A stretch of DNA of 64,000 nt from Bremia lactucae. Taxonomy: Eukaryota > Oomycota > Peronosporomycetes > Peronosporales > Peronosporaceae. Each line of letters starts with the position of its first letter. Position 1 is the first letter of the stretch. Below the pieces are notes generated by a model. It saw only the letters and a list, made by a program, of their open reading frames with translations, was not told the origin of the DNA and did no database searches. A program made the translations under genes and the position numbers. The stretch is taken from assembly GCF_004359215.1 (NCBI RefSeq), contig NC_090614.1, positions 856,379-920,378 on the forward strand, written 5' to 3'. Shown piece after piece: positions 1 through 10,154 of this stretch.

Positions 1-974
1 GCAGAACTCATGCGTCTCGCACGCTGGTTCTTGCCATCGCCCTTTGGGAAGGGAGTCCTCTTGCTGGGCATTTTTGCCCCAGCAGGGACCCTGGCATAGC
101 AGCGAGCCATCATATGGCCGCGCTTGCCGCATTTAAAACAGACCACGTCTGCATTGCCCAACTCCATAGGAGTGGCATCTGTCCTCTCGGCCGACGGCTT
201 ATACCAAGCTGTCGCCGAGGCACTGTTGTAGGATTGCTCCTCAACTAAGGCAATTTGGATTGCCTCTTCCATCGTCGACGGCACCTTTCTGAAAAGGGCC
301 TGTCGCGATGGGCCATGCCGTAGTCCGTTCATAAACGTGGGCACCTTAATGTGCTCCGGAATCGGACCTACGGTTATGGATGCGGACAGCGAGCGCATCT
401 CTTGCACATACTCTTGCAGAGATCGCTTCGCCTGTCGCGCCCCAAAGAAGCGCGCCTGAAGCAACACTTCGTTGTTCGGCGGCTGGTACATGGCGCGAAT
501 CTTATCCTTAAAGATCGCCCATGAGGGGAACGCTTTTCTGTCCGCCATAAGCGCCGAGTAAGCCCACTCTGAGGCCTTACCGCGCAGATGCGACATAGCG
601 TACGACACCATCCGGCTGTCGTCCTCGATGAGCTGGGCGACACCACATTGCTCCACGGCTAAAAGCCAGTGGACAATCGTGTGCGCCGCAGTTCCATCGA
701 ACTTGGGCGGGTCCATCCGAATGGGCCTCGGCTGATGCGGCCGGGCAGAGAGCATCTCAACAGTCCTGTTGAGAGCCTCGCTCCGAGCCTGCTCATGCCT
801 CAGCTCATCCTGAGTCTGAGTGACGGACTCCGCCGCAGCATGGCTCTGTGCCTCGGACGCGGCCCTCCGCTGTCCGAGCACAAATGCCTCAAACTGCTCC
901 AACTGAGCACCATGTTGCTCAGTAGGACTACCCAGGAGCCTGGCCAGGGCTTGTTCACCAAGTCCCTGCGCCAT
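1..974 (-). CDS. gag: Ty3/gypsy gag polyprotein, partial (family B), runs off window edge
   Basis: Read on the minus strand from ATG at 974, the frame stays open for about 324 codons to the window edge, so this is the N-terminal part of a gag or gag-pol protein. Residues 20-75 are Gln/Glu/Ala rich and probably coiled coil. Residues 90-250 fit a retrotransposon gag capsid domain (PPKFDG, then HWLLAVEQ, then conserved W and F positions). Near residue 282 there is a CCHC zinc knuckle, CFKCGKRGHMMARC, followed by a basic tail, as in nucleocapsid proteins that bind the element's RNA. Protease and pol would lie beyond the edge. It sits just downstream of its own LTR (1100-1648). Unlike most transposon frames in this window it has no stop or frameshift, so the copy may be young. 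Family assignment is by domain pattern. Confidence 0.85.
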   Translation of the reverse strand, partial: MAQGLGEQALARLLGSPTEQHGAQLEQFEAFVLGQRRAASEAQSHAAAESVTQTQDELRHEQARSEALNRTVEMLSARPHQPRPIRMDPPKFDGTAAHTIVHWLLAVEQCGVAQLIEDDSRMVSYAMSHLRGKASEWAYSALMADRKAFPSWAIFKDKIRAMYQPPNNEVLLQARFFGARQAKRSLQEYVQEMRSLSASITVGPIPEHIKVPTFMNGLRHGPSRQALFRKVPSTMEEAIQIALVEEQSYNSASATAWYKPSAERTDATPMELGNADVVCFKCGKRGHMMARCYARVPAGAKMPSKRTPFPKGDGKNQRARRMSS

Positions 975-1079
975 TAGCCCTGCCACCTCCCGATGATGCT
1001 CGGAGAGGTGGGGAAAATGAGCCTAATCAATGTTGAGGCTCATCCTCACGTACGCACGCAGAGATGCGGGTCGTGGGAA

Positions 1080-1097
1080 GGATTTCAAGTGCTACCA
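1080..1097 (-). promoter_or_regulatory. Candidate primer-binding site of gypsy family B
   Basis: Two bases after the LTR ends in CCTACA, the minus strand reads TGGTAGCACTTGAAATCC. A TGG start beside the LTR is typical of a site complementary to the CCA end of a tRNA primer. The tRNA was not identified. Confidence 0.5.
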
Positions 1098-1099
1098 AT

Positions 1100-1648
1100 T
1101 GTAGGCGGGCACGTCGTAATGCGGCCACGCTCTACTTAGACACACACCCTAGCACAGCGAGGAAGCGGTTTGACCTGCTTCTCTTGCGTGCAGTGAGATA
1201 GTTGTAATAGGCGCGTAAGCGACCCAACACACTAAGTACTCCGGTTAAGTGTCGTCACGGGAGCGGTAATCCGTCTCCTCGTGCGCACTTACCAAGTAGG
1301 TAGTAATTTTCAGACTGATTTATATTTAATAGAATTAAATATAAATACCTATTTTTACCAATTAAAATGATATCTCTATAGATATCATTTAATATGTATT
1401 GCGAGCGTATCTTTCTAGATACCTCGCGTAACTGATGACGCTAGCCGTCATCATGGATGACGCTGGGCGTCATCCCTCCTAATGTGAATGCACCCATGTG
1501 CATCACATCCACAAGGGTTGGTCACAAATGTGCACCACACCCGAGTGCTGGGTCTAATTACTATTATCTAGTAATTGACCATCCCCTTAAGTCACCAAAT
1601 GTACTTAACGGGGACTGTGTAACATTAGGGCAACTTTAGCCCGTTACA
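1100..1648 (-). repeat. Gypsy family B LTR (5' LTR)
   Basis: This 549-bp unit begins TGTAACGGGC and ends CGCCTACA on the minus strand. It is nearly the reverse complement of 14933-15485 and is related to 57021-57500. It carries short palindromes (GATATCTATAGAGATATC-like) and the CGTCATCCATGATGACG block. Because gag follows on its U5 side it is the 5' LTR of the element at 1-974. Short frames inside it are not genes. Confidence 0.9.
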
Positions 1649-1916
1649 GTAGATGTGCACCACTACATTGCGAGCGTATTATTTTTGAATACCTCTATAT
1701 GCATCCACCCAAGTGGCTGGTCTATGTACTTCACAAGGCAAAAAATAATTTAAATTTTTTTAATTCTCAATCTAGTCACTCTATCTCGCCTATCTGCAAC
1801 ATGGTTTCACTTGACTGGGACAATTTAAACGCATTAAAAAGGTTTAGTTTTCTAATTAAAAAAGCAAAATCTGATAAAAAAAATTAGCCCGTTTATTCCT
1901 TTCGAAAGGACGTAAA
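1649..1916. other. Upstream region of the small spliced gene
   Basis: AT-rich, with no convincing coding. TCACTC near 1788 followed by pyrimidines resembles the oomycete initiator (TCAYTY), about 130 bp before the ATG at 1917. That is a weak match and is inferred only. Confidence 0.3.
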
Positions 1917-2358
1917 ATGATCGTAGAAGAAGAATGGTCTAAAGAGCAGGAGGCTAATCGCAAGCCCGGCCAGAAGCACCCGACACCGTCTCCAGGATTC
2001 GCAGACCGCGTCTTTTACGAAAGTTTACTGCAACAGCGGCCAGAGAGTCGAATGGCACAGAAGTGGTGCCTTGAGTATGGCGTGCTTGAGTGGAAGGAGG
2101 CCGAGAAGTTGTGCAAAAAGCTGGGCGTCAGCGCTGTACGTGCGAATAAATGGCGTATAATATGAGTAATTTAAGCAGATGTATGCTGATATTGTTTTTT
2201 AAAAGAACGTGGACCTACCCGTTCAGCCGCCGAAATTAAAGAAACTCAAGAAGAGCGCGTCTTCTGCCATTTGTCGGGCGCTTGACGAGTCTGAGGCTGC
2301 AGAGAAGATGGAGATCACAAGCAGTGGTTTTGAGGGCGTCGGATTAGGAGCTCTATAG
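1917..2358 (+). CDS. Small spliced gene, conserved-looking protein of unknown function
   Basis: Two exons, 1917-2135 and 2206-2358, give a 123-residue protein. The proposed intron of 70 bp (2136-2205) starts GTACGT, has a CTGAT branch-point-like motif and a T-run, and ends AAAG; it is phase 0, and exon 2 stays open in the matching frame to TAG at 2356-2358. Reading through the intron instead gives an 82-residue product ending soon after the donor site. Residues 15-70 hold the best-conserved-looking block (PGQKHPTPSPGFADRVFYE, then RPESRMAQKWC), then a Lys-rich stretch PPKLKKLKK that could be a nuclear signal. I do not recognise the family and assign no function. It lies between a gypsy LTR and the RWP-RK gene. 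Confidence 0.6.
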
Positions 2359-4093
2359 AGGCAGCGGATTGAGTTATGATGTGGTAATACGAGCTCTAGC
2401 AGGTGGTTGGAGCGGAAGAACTGTTACTAAGCGTTGGAATTGCTGGAAATGTTGTAAAGAGGGGTCGTCGTCCTTGCTTCTATTAAAAATGCTACCAGGA
2501 GTTTATCCGAGGATACTAGGTAAAAATGCCTTGAAAGAAAGCATTGTGAGGCATATTTAAATCTCTCTCATAAGTGCTATATAAATAGATTGATTTTTTT
2601 AAATGAAACGGAAATTATGACTTGCTAATCTTGCTGTTACATTGCTCGAGATATATATATTCACTACAATTCGGATAAAGCACTTTATCTCTGCAATGTA
2701 ATTAGATTGAAATCGAGGGTTATCGAGTCTGATATCCACAAACTCAGACATAAAAGCGTCACATCTTCGTTGTGGTCAAGCAAACTCGAAGAATTTTCTC
2801 AGTCAAGAGTGTCCGACCAACGCTACTCGCGATCATGCAGACCTCGATAAGTCAAGCTATCGCCGTAGGACAAAAGGTGGTGACGTATCTCAGTATTTCT
2901 TGTGTCACCATCATTATCAAGATGCGGCTAAATTCAACAAGCAACATGGATAAAAAGGCTATGTTCTCTTAAATAACAAAAATGGCCAGCAAATTGCGCC
3001 AGCGAACGACAATCGCGAGCAAAAATCGCCATCGCGTTGGGCAATGAAAACTTGCTTGACTTTTTGACGTTAGTGTTTGTCTTGCGGCAGCGGTTTTCGT
3101 TCAAAACGGACGTAGATTTCGTTGCCCTGCCTTTCTATCTGAATCGAATTGAGTGCGGTGGCTTTCCTTCTGCCCGTATCGTCTCAATTGTTTCATGGCG
3201 CGTTCGGTACATATAACGAATTTATTTAATTTGACAAAAGGGTCTTCAACCCATGCAATACATTTCTATTGAGAGACATGTATGCGCCGGCACCAAAACT
3301 AGTAACTTAAAAAGATGGAGATTTGTCTCGTCGACTTAAAAAGCCACATACGTGCGGTTACAGGTCTGACGACTCTTGTTTCAGCTATTAATAAAACCGA
3401 AACCACGGAATGTTTTAAAAAGATCGTCATTTGAATCGACCATCAAATTCGACGACAAAACTTTCTTTAAAAATAGCAAGTACATTTGGCAAGCAAATTA
3501 ACGTTTTTCTTCGTAGCCAAGCGTGAGGAAAAGCCTCTTGTTACCCGAAATATTGCGTAAAGCGACTTGTAAGCAGTCGACGCGATTCGTACAACGGGCT
3601 ATTGGCAGTGCAAAGCGGCTTTAATCTATCGCAGACCCCTTAAAGAAGCACAAGTGGGACTCTCATTGATCGAGTTACTAGGCTGGTCGTTCCAGTACTC
3701 AAGTGTGTGACGACATGGTAGCCGCCCGTTGCGCAAAAGTTCCTTCGAAAAACGCGAGCGAGGACAAAACCGTCAAAGCGTCGCGTGTATTGCTCAGTTA
3801 CGGTCAGCATGCACGACAAACCAGGTCTGCAGTGCTGGAAAGACGCACACGAGTCGCTGCAGTTACCGCTTTCCGCCATGCTGGCCAAGTCAAGCGTCAC
3901 ACTTCCTCCACACGGACTTTCGTTTGCACGACACCACCATTTTTTTTCACCTCTCTATAACATTATGGCCAAGTAGCCCGCAAAGTCACTTTTCAAACTT
4001 GCCGTGGCAGATCACTGCGAGCTCTGTGACACCTTTGGTGTTTCAGTGATTAAAACTCTTATCAACCAACGCTTAAGTCTTCTACCTGCAGTC
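2359..4093. other. Intergenic region, no gene recognised
   Basis: Several short frames occur on both strands but none has a recognisable domain. A stretch around 3020-3210 has more coding-like composition (a plus frame of about 60 codons without a motif) and may be a relic. From 3900 to 3960 a C/T-rich tract with TTTTCACCTCTC lies upstream of the RWP-RK start and may be its core promoter; this is inference. Confidence 0.4.
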
Positions 4094-5020
4094 ATGGACC
4101 GCCCTGTAGTGCCTACTAAGGACAATACTTGTGCGCCAGCATTACCTGCGGTGTCCGTCTTGCCTTACCACAAGAGCTTCCGTGCAGCGTCATATGCTTC
4201 ATACGTCGTGCGCGTTCACACAAGACATGGCATCAAGACTTTATCGTTTGACATACTAGCCAAGCTGTTTACATTCACTGCTAAAAGAGCCGCACAGGAC
4301 CTTGGAATCAGTAGCCGGACACTAATTCGCGTCTGTCGTTCACTGGGGATTCGTCGGTGGCCATATCTTGGATTCCGAAGCGAAAAGAATGTCGACCGTA
4401 TCCGCCAAGAAGCTATCGAGAACTTACAACGCAAACTCGAGAAAGAAGGCGAATCGCTTCTCCCAGCCGTTCTACAACCCGACGCGTCTTCTCTACGTGG
4501 AGCAAGTGCCAAGCGTTTGTTGCAAATGAAGGTAGAGACGCCTGGTATGCGCATGCGTTCATATTGTACAAATCCGACGCTCGCTGACGTCAATACAACA
4601 ATATTCAACGACAATAAACGCATGCAGGAGAGCAAAACTACCGCCGACGCGTCCCAACACCCACCATTTGCGGCTCCGTGCTCTCCAGCAACACCGCTCT
4701 TATCCCCACCCTCCACAGCTTTCAACTTTAAACTCGATCTTCAGCGTGTAAGTCCAAATAAGGAGGCAAGCATCAATTTTTCAATGAAACATCCATCCTT
4801 ACGAACTAAGACATGGACAGCTCCAAGACTTTCAACATACATTACGTGCATTCCAACATCATCACACATTCCTTCGCTTGACGTACTTGTTGATGCCTCC
4901 ATTCTTACTGGCTTTAAAAACGACACATTATCGGCACCGACCACACGGGACCAGCCACAGAAATTTACCACTCACCCTCGTATCATGTCGATGCACGACA
5001 TTTTGACATCAAGTCACTGA
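4094..5020 (+). CDS. RWP-RK domain protein (putative transcription factor)
   Basis: A 308-residue protein from the first in-frame ATG at 4094; the frame is open further upstream to a GTG at 4004, but a eukaryotic start is expected at ATG. Residues about 46-100 form an RWP-RK domain: KTLSFDILAKLF, then AAQDLGIS, then CRSLGIRRWPY at about 81-91. RWP-RK proteins bind DNA; in plants they regulate nitrogen response and gametogenesis, and oomycetes have their own set. The domain is followed by a short charged helix (IRQEAIENLQRKLEKEG) that may be coiled coil, then a low-complexity Ser/Thr/Pro-rich tail without known domains. No intron is apparent. The stop lies only 118 bp from the stop of the converging gene at 5139. 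Target genes cannot be told from the sequence. Confidence 0.85.
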   Translation: MDRPVVPTKDNTCAPALPAVSVLPYHKSFRAASYASYVVRVHTRHGIKTLSFDILAKLFTFTAKRAAQDLGISSRTLIRVCRSLGIRRWPYLGFRSEKNVDRIRQEAIENLQRKLEKEGESLLPAVLQPDASSLRGASAKRLLQMKVETPGMRMRSYCTNPTLADVNTTIFNDNKRMQESKTTADASQHPPFAAPCSPATPLLSPPSTAFNFKLDLQRVSPNKEASINFSMKHPSLRTKTWTAPRLSTYITCIPTSSHIPSLDVLVDASILTGFKNDTLSAPTTRDQPQKFTTHPRIMSMHDILTSSH

Positions 5021-5138
5021 ACATATAAAATACTTCCTGTAGTCCTCGTAGTGTTTCTAGTCTACTCAAAACGAAAGTAAAACAAAAACATCAATAACAC
5101 ACCACCCCCGCAGCATGTTCTTGTCCACATTTGCCATG

Positions 5139-8100
5139 TTAAGAATACGCCCGACTTCCTCCTCCTGTGCCAGGTGGACACTGATAATCCTGTGGCAACA
5201 TGTAGTTCTGAAGCGCGCTAAAACAGTATTGCGCTTTGCCAATATTCTTCCGTGCGTTTTCACGACGAACACCATAGGTTCGTAAAAGATCTGTAAAAGC
5301 GTCCATATCATCCGCGAGAAGGCCATGCGCGTGCACAAGTAACTTGGCCTCTTCAAGGGTTATTGACATGGACGTTCGATCTTTGGCTGATTTGCACATT
5401 GTCACTCGACCGCCACCGACACAACGAGCAATGGAAGACGATAAGCTCAAGATGGACATTCGTTTCGATCGACCGGAAAGCTGAATGCTGACCTTAAGAG
5501 CCACGAGTGACGTTTGAATCCGATCAAGGTCATCTGCATCATAGATTGGAGTTAAAGCCACGTCACGGACCTGCTTCTTCGTAACCCACTCCGCAAAGCT
5601 TTTGACATATGCCTCGAGCTTTCCCATGTTTTCTGCATTTATATCTTTTTGCAAAGAAGCTTTGCCAACAGTGTTAGCAACCGTCTGCATTTCATTGAGT
5701 CCCTGTGAAAAGATCACAGGAATCACTCGAATCGGCTTCTGGAACAGAAACTTTGCGCGCATCCTCTGCTCTGGGGTTAATAGCGATAAGTAAATAGCTC
5801 CAGACACAGCGTCTTGTCCTGGAACTCGGTGCATACTACGGTCAGGAAACTCGCTCGCTCGACGAGTGATGATTGGAAGTTCAATCACAAAACCCGAAGA
5901 TCCTGACGTAATGGAAACACGAAAAGTAGCAGCACGCGGTGATTTCACAGGTCGTAGTTTTATTTGAACACGTCCAAGCTCCTTTACAGCTGCCTCGGTA
6001 TCCCCAAGCATGCCCAACTCATTGCCATACGTTGACAACAAGCTCTCTACAGAGAATAAAAAGCCAACTCTTGTGAGCATTTCTAAATATTCAATACCGC
6101 TGGCTTTTAAAGGATGAGGTCGATTGTCGTGCGTGTGCACGTACAGCGTTTGCTGAAAGCACGTGACCAGAGCGCTCATCGCCTGGCAAAATGCTACCTC
6201 CAGTCGTCGCTCAATGTGCCATTTAAGCTCATTGTACTTTCGCTCCAAAGCATCCATTGTTAAATCCGAGCTAGCTTGTGCGGCTTTGACCAAACGTGCC
6301 TGAAGTTTCTCCAATTCTTCTCGCATCTGCCGCACCCCACCGCTTCTAAATCCATACACGTGCGCCGTGAACGCACCAACCGTTGTTGTGCCGTACATTC
6401 TGTGCTTGTAAAATGGAGGACGGCCTTCAGCATTCGTATCAATCGCTCTTAATGGTTTCTTCGTTTCGACTCCATTTGGCCACAAGGAGCCAACAGTACT
6501 TGGAAATGTGACGTCTAAATTCTCATGATCTAACTCGCTAACGACTGTGTTCGCAACAACGTCCGATGCAGTACAAGCGTCAACATTATCATCAAGCCCA
6601 TAAATGCTTTGAAATTCATCTTCAGTAATTCCCATCGCAACAATAGTTTCTGCAAGTTTTCGCTGCTCCGAAGGAATACCGATATTCTGGCCCGCTGCAC
6701 TCTTACTCACAATCGTCTCTGCGGAATCAAAGGAAATCATTCGCCGACGTAATGCCTCAACAGGCTCTACTGGAGATTCGTCGGATGGCGAGCTTGGAAT
6801 CACTTCTTTCTCGTCATTAATATCATCGTCCATGAATAGCACGGAATCCAGATCAGTCGGCTGTCCCAGTATGCTAGAATCTCGAGATTGTTGCGAGGGT
6901 GACAATACGTGGGTCCCGACAAATGAATTTACAAGCCGGGCATATCGAACAGCGCTTGTTGGATCTCCGTATTGAACATCGTTTTCAGAGGTTGGCGCTG
7001 CGTTGCCTACAGTCATTAATTGCTGATGAAGATTTAAAGCCAAGAAACGCAGGTCGGCATCGGCTTTCATTGTGCTAGGCTTGAATGTGAGTCCTGCATG
7101 TTGAGTGGCACCGTACCGCAAAATGGAATCTTCGACCTCCGAGATGTATTGCTCCATTGTTTTTACAAGATCCAAACGCCACTTCCGCTTCTTTCGTTCA
7201 ACAGCATCATCTTGGATATGGATAATCATTTCCGAAAGCATTCCAATGCTTGCAACTGGTCGATTACGGTTCTCTAGTGAAAGCGATGGGCTTGTCTCGG
7301 AAGCGGCCAGCATCAATTCCTCAGAGCCTTCCAACGACTGATAAGTATGACTAGTACCATCTTCTTGCACTGGACTAAATGGCTTCCCCGATGGCACTGG
7401 TTGATTAGAATTACACAATTGACTAGACAAAGTCGGATCCAAACTTTTGTCGCCTTCCTCAAAGGCAATTTCTCGCTTTAATTGATTAAGCTTCATGAGC
7501 AAATCAGATAGAATCAATTGAAGCAGTTGATACGGGACTTCCCAAGTGTACACACTTTCGATTAATTCTTCTTCAACCAAAATTTTACCCTGCGTCCGTT
7601 GGGAAGTGGAAGCGAGGCTAATTATTTGCAAGGCTATCTCGGAATACGTCGAGTCATCCTGCACGGCGCCGTCCTCTGCGTCTGTGCTTTCAGTTCCAAC
7701 ATACATAAAAGACCGAGTAATACGCTCCAAACCATCACTAGACATTCCAGCATGCAAGCCTTTCACCTCTGCTTCACATCGGATGACAATTTCACCAGAA
7801 GATCGCGTCCGTGATAAGGGAGAATACAACGAAAAAATGGCTGCCTGTCCGATAGCTGGAGCTGAACCATCCATGAAGGACGAGAGCGGAACATGTGGGT
7901 CACCAACTAACCACTGGCTATTCAAATCGTCAAGTGAGTTTGGATTCCGAACCGAGTACACTGATACGCGGAGAAGATCGTGCACTCGCATATCGACTGG
8001 GAGCATCATATGAAAACACGGGTCTTTGGAAAACGAGATTTCTGTTTGACCAATCTTGGCCAAAACTTTGCCAGTTTCGGCTTCTACCAAATGAAGCACA

Positions 8101-9491
8101 ACAAACGATGATGACTTGATCGACGACTTTGATGGCAATGTCAAATTAAAGCACTGGAACGATAACCACGCGCGGCGTGGCGACGAATCCGAACGCGCAT
8201 GTCTGCGTGAATCGTTTTGGTGAGAATCATCGGCAAAAGTCACTTGCTGACTGAATCTGTCGTATTCATGAATTCCTGCTTGCGAATCTGCACTGCTTGT
8301 CGAATCAATCCTCGAATAACGGTCAAAAGGCTGCTGTTCTTCACTAATTCCACCCAAATGCTGTCGCATCACATGCTCCAGTCGTCGTCGTGCCCGAGCC
8401 AATACGCTATCGCCAAGTCCTAAGGACAGCGGACTCGGTCGACGACCAGATGCTAGATATCCACTTTGAACAGCGGGTCGTGCATTTGGCAACGCTATTA
8501 CCTGATTTGCTGCTTCCTTCACGTCATCGAAATCGTTCTTGGTCTTGTCTAGCGGAAATGTGTCACTATTGAGCAAAGGCGTCGTTTCCGATGTCACACG
8601 TCCATTGGAAAAGCTCAGACTCCGTCTTGAAGGAAACTCCAGCGTTGGCTCTACTTCCCACATAAGTACGAGAAACAACACGCACGGGACAATCTCGGGA
8701 ATAGCATAACCTACAATAACGCATACATCGGGACTGTGGATGTCGCCACATCCTTGGTGCGAAAATGGCCGCTGGACGTAAATAATCGTCCGCAAGAGGA
8801 ACAATACAGAGCACACACCCATGACGACCGTCGTGAATCTCAGCGCCCTCGTGAGTTTCATCTCCACGTGTTCATCCAAGCGTCGTCGAAAGACAAAGCC
8901 TGATGGTTTTAACAATCGCTCGACACGGTTTCGCATCTTGCACGTTGAGTAGACAAGCCCTAGAGAGTTGATAAGACTGCCAGCGGCGATTAAGAGCACG
9001 GGCAAGACACCAGTCCAGAGCGTTGATTGATCAATTCTGGTCATAGTGTACTTGGCTTGCGCGACTCGGACCTCATGTAGCACTGAAAGTCCCAAGATCG
9101 TGGCGTAAAAGAGTCCGTTAGCTACTAGAAACCCAATCCAGATACGTCTCGAGCGCGTGGAAATTTTTGGATTTGCAATGTCAATCCACAGCACTGTTTG
9201 GAATAGAACAAGGCTGAAGAATAAGCAGAGTGATGCACGATTCAGGAGATTACGAGCAACGCTCTGATCGACAAAGGAAGCTGCCCGCGTCAAGGCAAAC
9301 AGCACCATGAGTCGCTGAAACGTGCTGCGCTGGCTGCGGTAAAACGTCGATTCTTGTGACAGCGCACGACAGGCAGCAACGAGGGCGAGTGTTAAATAAA
9401 GCGTCACACAGAGCAGCTCGAGCGCCGGGGAAGCTCGAGGTAGAAACACAAGGCCATCGTCAACTTGAGATGGCGTCGGTGCGGACTCCAT
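5139..9491 (-). CDS. Seven-transmembrane receptor fused to inositol polyphosphate 4-phosphatase (7TM-C2-INPP4)
   Basis: A single open frame of 1450 residues from ATG at 9491 (an upstream TTG would add ten). Residues about 20-285 contain seven hydrophobic segments with a TOM1/THH1-like look. Residues about 450-575 resemble a C2 lipid-binding domain. The C-terminal half resembles INPP4, ending with the phosphatase loop CKSAKDRT at about 1366-1373, a CX5R dual-specificity active site with the lysine typical of INPP4 enzymes, which remove the 4-phosphate from PI(3,4)P2. The likely role is a membrane sensor coupled to phosphoinositide turnover. Oomycetes are known for 7TM receptors joined to phosphoinositide enzymes (for example the GPCR-PIPKs), so the fusion fits the lineage. 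The Asp/Glu/Ser-rich middle (about 800-1000) is probably disordered. The frame is intact; ligand and G-protein coupling are unknown. Confidence 0.85.
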   Translation of the reverse strand: MESAPTPSQVDDGLVFLPRASPALELLCVTLYLTLALVAACRALSQESTFYRSQRSTFQRLMVLFALTRAASFVDQSVARNLLNRASLCLFFSLVLFQTVLWIDIANPKISTRSRRIWIGFLVANGLFYATILGLSVLHEVRVAQAKYTMTRIDQSTLWTGVLPVLLIAAGSLINSLGLVYSTCKMRNRVERLLKPSGFVFRRRLDEHVEMKLTRALRFTTVVMGVCSVLFLLRTIIYVQRPFSHQGCGDIHSPDVCVIVGYAIPEIVPCVLFLVLMWEVEPTLEFPSRRSLSFSNGRVTSETTPLLNSDTFPLDKTKNDFDDVKEAANQVIALPNARPAVQSGYLASGRRPSPLSLGLGDSVLARARRRLEHVMRQHLGGISEEQQPFDRYSRIDSTSSADSQAGIHEYDRFSQQVTFADDSHQNDSRRHARSDSSPRRAWLSFQCFNLTLPSKSSIKSSSFVVLHLVEAETGKVLAKIGQTEISFSKDPCFHMMLPVDMRVHDLLRVSVYSVRNPNSLDDLNSQWLVGDPHVPLSSFMDGSAPAIGQAAIFSLYSPLSRTRSSGEIVIRCEAEVKGLHAGMSSDGLERITRSFMYVGTESTDAEDGAVQDDSTYSEIALQIISLASTSQRTQGKILVEEELIESVYTWEVPYQLLQLILSDLLMKLNQLKREIAFEEGDKSLDPTLSSQLCNSNQPVPSGKPFSPVQEDGTSHTYQSLEGSEELMLAASETSPSLSLENRNRPVASIGMLSEMIIHIQDDAVERKKRKWRLDLVKTMEQYISEVEDSILRYGATQHAGLTFKPSTMKADADLRFLALNLHQQLMTVGNAAPTSENDVQYGDPTSAVRYARLVNSFVGTHVLSPSQQSRDSSILGQPTDLDSVLFMDDDINDEKEVIPSSPSDESPVEPVEALRRRMISFDSAETIVSKSAAGQNIGIPSEQRKLAETIVAMGITEDEFQSIYGLDDNVDACTASDVVANTVVSELDHENLDVTFPSTVGSLWPNGVETKKPLRAIDTNAEGRPPFYKHRMYGTTTVGAFTAHVYGFRSGGVRQMREELEKLQARLVKAAQASSDLTMDALERKYNELKWHIERRLEVAFCQAMSALVTCFQQTLYVHTHDNRPHPLKASGIEYLEMLTRVGFLFSVESLLSTYGNELGMLGDTEAAVKELGRVQIKLRPVKSPRAATFRVSITSGSSGFVIELPIITRRASEFPDRSMHRVPGQDAVSGAIYLSLLTPEQRMRAKFLFQKPIRVIPVIFSQGLNEMQTVANTVGKASLQKDINAENMGKLEAYVKSFAEWVTKKQVRDVALTPIYDADDLDRIQTSLVALKVSIQLSGRSKRMSILSLSSSIARCVGGGRVTMCKSAKDRTSMSITLEEAKLLVHAHGLLADDMDAFTDLLRTYGVRRENARKNIGKAQYCFSALQNYMLPQDYQCPPGTGGGSRAYS

Positions 9492-9769
9492 CGAGTGCGG
9501 ATTTGACGTGATAGATTTCAAGAAATTATATTCTTAAGAAATTTGAAGAGGCAATTCGAAATGAACAGGAATGCGATTTTTTACCCCACCTTTGATTATT
9601 TTCACCTGGTACCACACTACCTTCGCAGATTCAGTTCGACATGCACTCATGCATTGTAAAGGGGCAAAACCGCACTTACATGGAGGAAGCGTGTTATACA
9701 AGTTACTTTTGATTTTACTTGAGCTTGTCAGATCCGGGTAACCGCTTCCGTGGCGACACCCTTCGAAGG
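9492..9769. other. Upstream region of the 7TM-INPP4 gene
   Basis: No coding signal. The gene's promoter should lie here, but no clear initiator motif stands out. From about 9725 the sequence grades into gypsy LTR-derived material. Confidence 0.35.
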
Positions 9770-10115
9770 TACAAGTTCATTAAATGAGGTCGCTTAGGCG
9801 CCCACCAGCTACCTCAGTGCACGTGAGAGAAGACGGTCAAATCGCTTTCTCGCTGTGCTTGAAGGTGTGTGCTTGTAGTGCGAGGTCGCTTTAGAAGCGC
9901 CCGCCTACAAGAATCATTTCGCCTTACATTACTCTTGTACGCATGATTAATTTACCTTCACGTGCGCACATGTTATCTAGAAAGTAGTTTTAAACTGATT
10001 TATGATTAAAAGAATTAAATACAAATCTTTTTAACCAATGAGTCGATGCCATCTCTGTAGATGTGCATCCCTAGGTGGCGATGTATTGTTCCGAATACCT
10101 CTGCTAGCGGGTGAC
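9770..10115. repeat. Family B LTR fragments, mosaic in both orientations
   Basis: 9780-9906 matches the last ~130 bp of the family B LTR in plus orientation (AGGTCGCTTAGGCGCCCACC to GCCCGCCTACA). 9960-10110 matches the middle of the same LTR in minus orientation. A further GTAGGCGGGCG end piece occurs near 10122. The mixture points to repeated insertion and deletion. Confidence 0.6.
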
Positions 10116-10154
10116 TCAAGATGTAGGCGGGCGCTTCTATAGCAGCCCTAGTAC

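Noticed and set aside
1457..1639. 60-codon plus frame
   Set aside because: Lies wholly inside the family B LTR; the same frame recurs with each LTR copy and has no domain.
2369..2560. 63-codon plus frame as a small secreted (RXLR-type) effector
   Set aside because: No signal peptide and no RXLR or EER motif.
3640..4049. Overlapping short frames on both strands before the RWP-RK gene
   Set aside because: Low-complexity, no motif, and overlapping in several frames; likely 5' flank of the RWP-RK gene.
4216..4725. 169-codon minus frame
   Set aside because: Antisense shadow of the RWP-RK coding region; codon usage follows the sense frame.
7546..8013. 155-codon plus frame within the 7TM-INPP4 gene
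   Set aside because: Antisense shadow of a clear 1450-codon gene.
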